A DNA stretch of 40,318 bases from Gemmatimonadota bacterium. GTDB taxonomy: Bacteria; Gemmatimonadota; Gemmatimonadetes; Gemmatimonadales; Gemmatimonadaceae. The translations under genes were made by a program, and so were the position numbers. Shown piece after piece: positions 39,321 through 40,318 of the stretch. Numbering within the stretch: the first letter of the stretch is position 1; every line of letters begins with the position of its first letter. The stretch covers positions 1 to 40,318 of the forward strand of contig JARIFA010000014.1 of assembly GCA_031127075.1 (NCBI GenBank), read 5' to 3'. Under the pieces are notes generated by a model. That model saw only the letters and a list, made by a program, of their open reading frames with translations. It searched no databases and was not told where the DNA came from.

Positions 39321-40318
39321 TCAGTCGTCGAGCAGCATCGCGGCGGGGTCTTCCAGCAGCTCCTTGAGCCGCACGAGGAAGAGGACCGCCTGCTGGCCGT
39401 CGATGATGCGGTGGTCGTAGCTGAGCGCGACGTACATCATCGGGCGGATCTCGACGCGGCCGTCGACCGCGACGGGGCGGTCCTGGGTCTTGTGGAGCCC
39501 GAGGATCGCGACCTGCGGATAGTTGATGATCGGCGTGGAGATGAGCGAGCCGAAGACGCCGCCGTTCGTGATGGTGAACGAGCCGCCGGTGAGGTCGTCC
39601 ATCGTGAGCTTGCCGTCGCGGGCGCGCTTGGCGACGGCGCCCATCGCCTGCTGGAAGGCGATGAGCCCCATCCGGTCGGCGTCCTTGACGTTCGGGACGA
39701 CGAGGCCCGCGTCGCTCGCGACCGCGATGCCGAGGTTCACATAGTGCTTGTAGATGACGTGCTCGCCGTCGATCTGCGCGTTGACGACGGGGAACGCCTT
39801 CAGCGCCTGGCAGGCGGCCTTCGCGAAGAAGGGCATGAAGCTGAGCTTCACGCCGTGTGACTTCTCGACGCGCTCCTTCATCCGCTCGCGGAGCGCCGTC
39901 ACGGCGCTCATGTCGATCTCGTTGAACGTCGTGAGGTGCGCGGTGGCGTGCTGCGCCTGCAGCAGGTTGTCGGCGATCCGCTTGCGGCGCGTCGTCATCT
40001 TCTCGCGCGTCTCGCGGACGCCCTCGGGGGCGCGCGGGGCGGTGGGGGCCGGTGCGGGCGCTGCCGGGCGGGCGGGGGCGCTCGGGGCCGCCGCGACGGG
40101 CGCCGGTGCCGCGCTCCCGGTGGCGTGGGCGATGACATCGGGCTTGCTCACGACACCGCCGCGTCCGGTGCCCGGGATTCCCGCGAGTGAGAGGCCCTGC
40201 TCCGCGGCGAGCCGTGCGGCGCTCGGTGCGGCGCGGACCTCGGCGGCCGGTGCCGGGGCGGCGGTGGGAGCGGCGGGGGCCGCTGCCGGTGCGGCGGGGG
40301 CGGCGGGGGCGGCGGGGC
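39321..40318 (-). CDS. sucB: 2-oxoacid dehydrogenase E2 (dihydrolipoamide acyltransferase, SucB-like), 5' end cut by window edge
   Basis: The visible part (about 331 residues) begins inside an Ala/Pro-rich linker at the right edge. It then has a peripheral subunit-binding domain ([26 protein letters not shown]), a second Pro/Ala linker, and the catalytic acetyltransferase-like domain with [31 protein letters not shown] and the active-site SYDHRIIDG. The YDHRIIDG form and the FNEIDMS block are typical of succinyltransferase (SucB) rather than acetyltransferase, but the assignment is not certain without the lipoyl domain, which lies outside the window. The E3 gene follows directly, so the two form part of a dehydrogenase operon. 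Confidence 0.88.
   Translation of the reverse strand, partial: PAAPAAPAAPAAAPAAPTAAPAPAAEVRAAPSAARLAAEQGLSLAGIPGTGRGGVVSKPDVIAHATGSAAPAPVAAAPSAPARPAAPAPAPTAPRAPEGVRETREKMTTRRKRIADNLLQAQHATAHLTTFNEIDMSAVTALRERMKERVEKSHGVKLSFMPFFAKAACQALKAFPVVNAQIDGEHVIYKHYVNLGIAVASDAGLVVPNVKDADRMGLIAFQQAMGAVAKRARDGKLTMDDLTGGSFTITNGGVFGSLISTPIINYPQVAILGLHKTQDRPVAVDGRVEIRPMMYVALSYDHRIIDGQQAVLFLVRLKELLEDPAAMLLDD

Overview
The window looks like chromosomal DNA of an aerobic, Gram-negative-type bacterium of very high GC content (about 70% judged by eye). Gemmatimonadota is my best guess, and it is an inference only. The grounds are: a periplasmic methionine sulfoxide repair pair (MsrP/MsrQ), which implies a periplasm; several exported proteins with Sec signals ending in Ala-Gln; FAD-dependent thymidylate synthase ThyX; a short-loop cytochrome bd oxidase; a histone H1-like Lys/Pro/Ala protein; and start sites that often lack a Shine-Dalgarno sequence and instead sit just behind a TAnnnT box. 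I see no rRNA, tRNA, CRISPR array, insertion sequence or prophage. Coding density is very high. The largest gap without a gene is 24385-24608 (224 bp), so no empty stretch exceeds 300 bases.

Layout. 1-3191 (minus): tusA, a DsrE-like protein, an exported amidohydrolase and an exported GH20 hexosaminidase cut by the left edge, as one operon. 3355-7425 (plus): a two-TM potassium channel with an RCK domain and an unusual filter, a PLP amino-acid decarboxylase, an APC permease and a small membrane protein. 7479-11738 (minus): a nucleoside transporter, then msrP-msrQ and an RlmL-type rRNA methyltransferase. 11835-17830 (plus): nadB-nadA-nadC-cydA-cydB and a small Cys-rich protein, nearly all overlapping. 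17846-19681 (minus) and 19700-22605 (plus): a thioredoxin-fold DUF255 protein divergent from a GT39-like glycosyltransferase and an M20 dipeptidase; only 18 bp separate the two start codons. 22684-24384 (minus): rho, with a long disordered N-terminus. 24609-25196 (plus): a repeat-type hypothetical. 25246-28853 (minus): thyX, a GlcD-like FAD oxidase and a squalene/phytoene synthase. 28892-33200 (minus): a six-gene chain of H1-like protein, M20 deacylase, a 71-aa protein, an RNase HI with altered active site, a zinc-ribbon protein and a lipoprotein. 33366-34460 (plus): a CaiB-type CoA transferase behind an AT-rich island. 34619-35945 (plus): an ECF sigma factor, a 74-aa protein and a DinB-fold protein that seems to start at CTG. 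35965-37815 (minus): a DUF2779 dual nuclease with four Fe-S-type cysteines. 37865 to the right edge (minus): lpdA and a 2-oxoacid dehydrogenase E2 gene cut by the edge.

How the genes fit together. Several units are functionally coherent: the three-step de novo route to nicotinate mononucleotide, joined head to tail with a bd-type quinol oxidase; MsrP with its haem partner MsrQ; decarboxylase with amino-acid permease (a plausible acid-stress or amine-export pair); and E2 with E3 of a 2-oxoacid dehydrogenase. Two traits run through the whole window. First, four-base start/stop overlaps (ATGA or GTGA, and one CTGA) join most operon neighbours. Second, a TAnnnT box lies 5-10 nt before the start codon of many transcription-unit first genes, which predicts leaderless or nearly leaderless mRNAs. 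I found no clear multi-gene system of a wholly new kind. The best leads are the 18-bp divergent promoter pair, the nad-cyd operon with its Cys-rich tail gene, the non-canonical channel filter next to the decarboxylase module, the RNase HI variant, and the CTG-started DinB gene.
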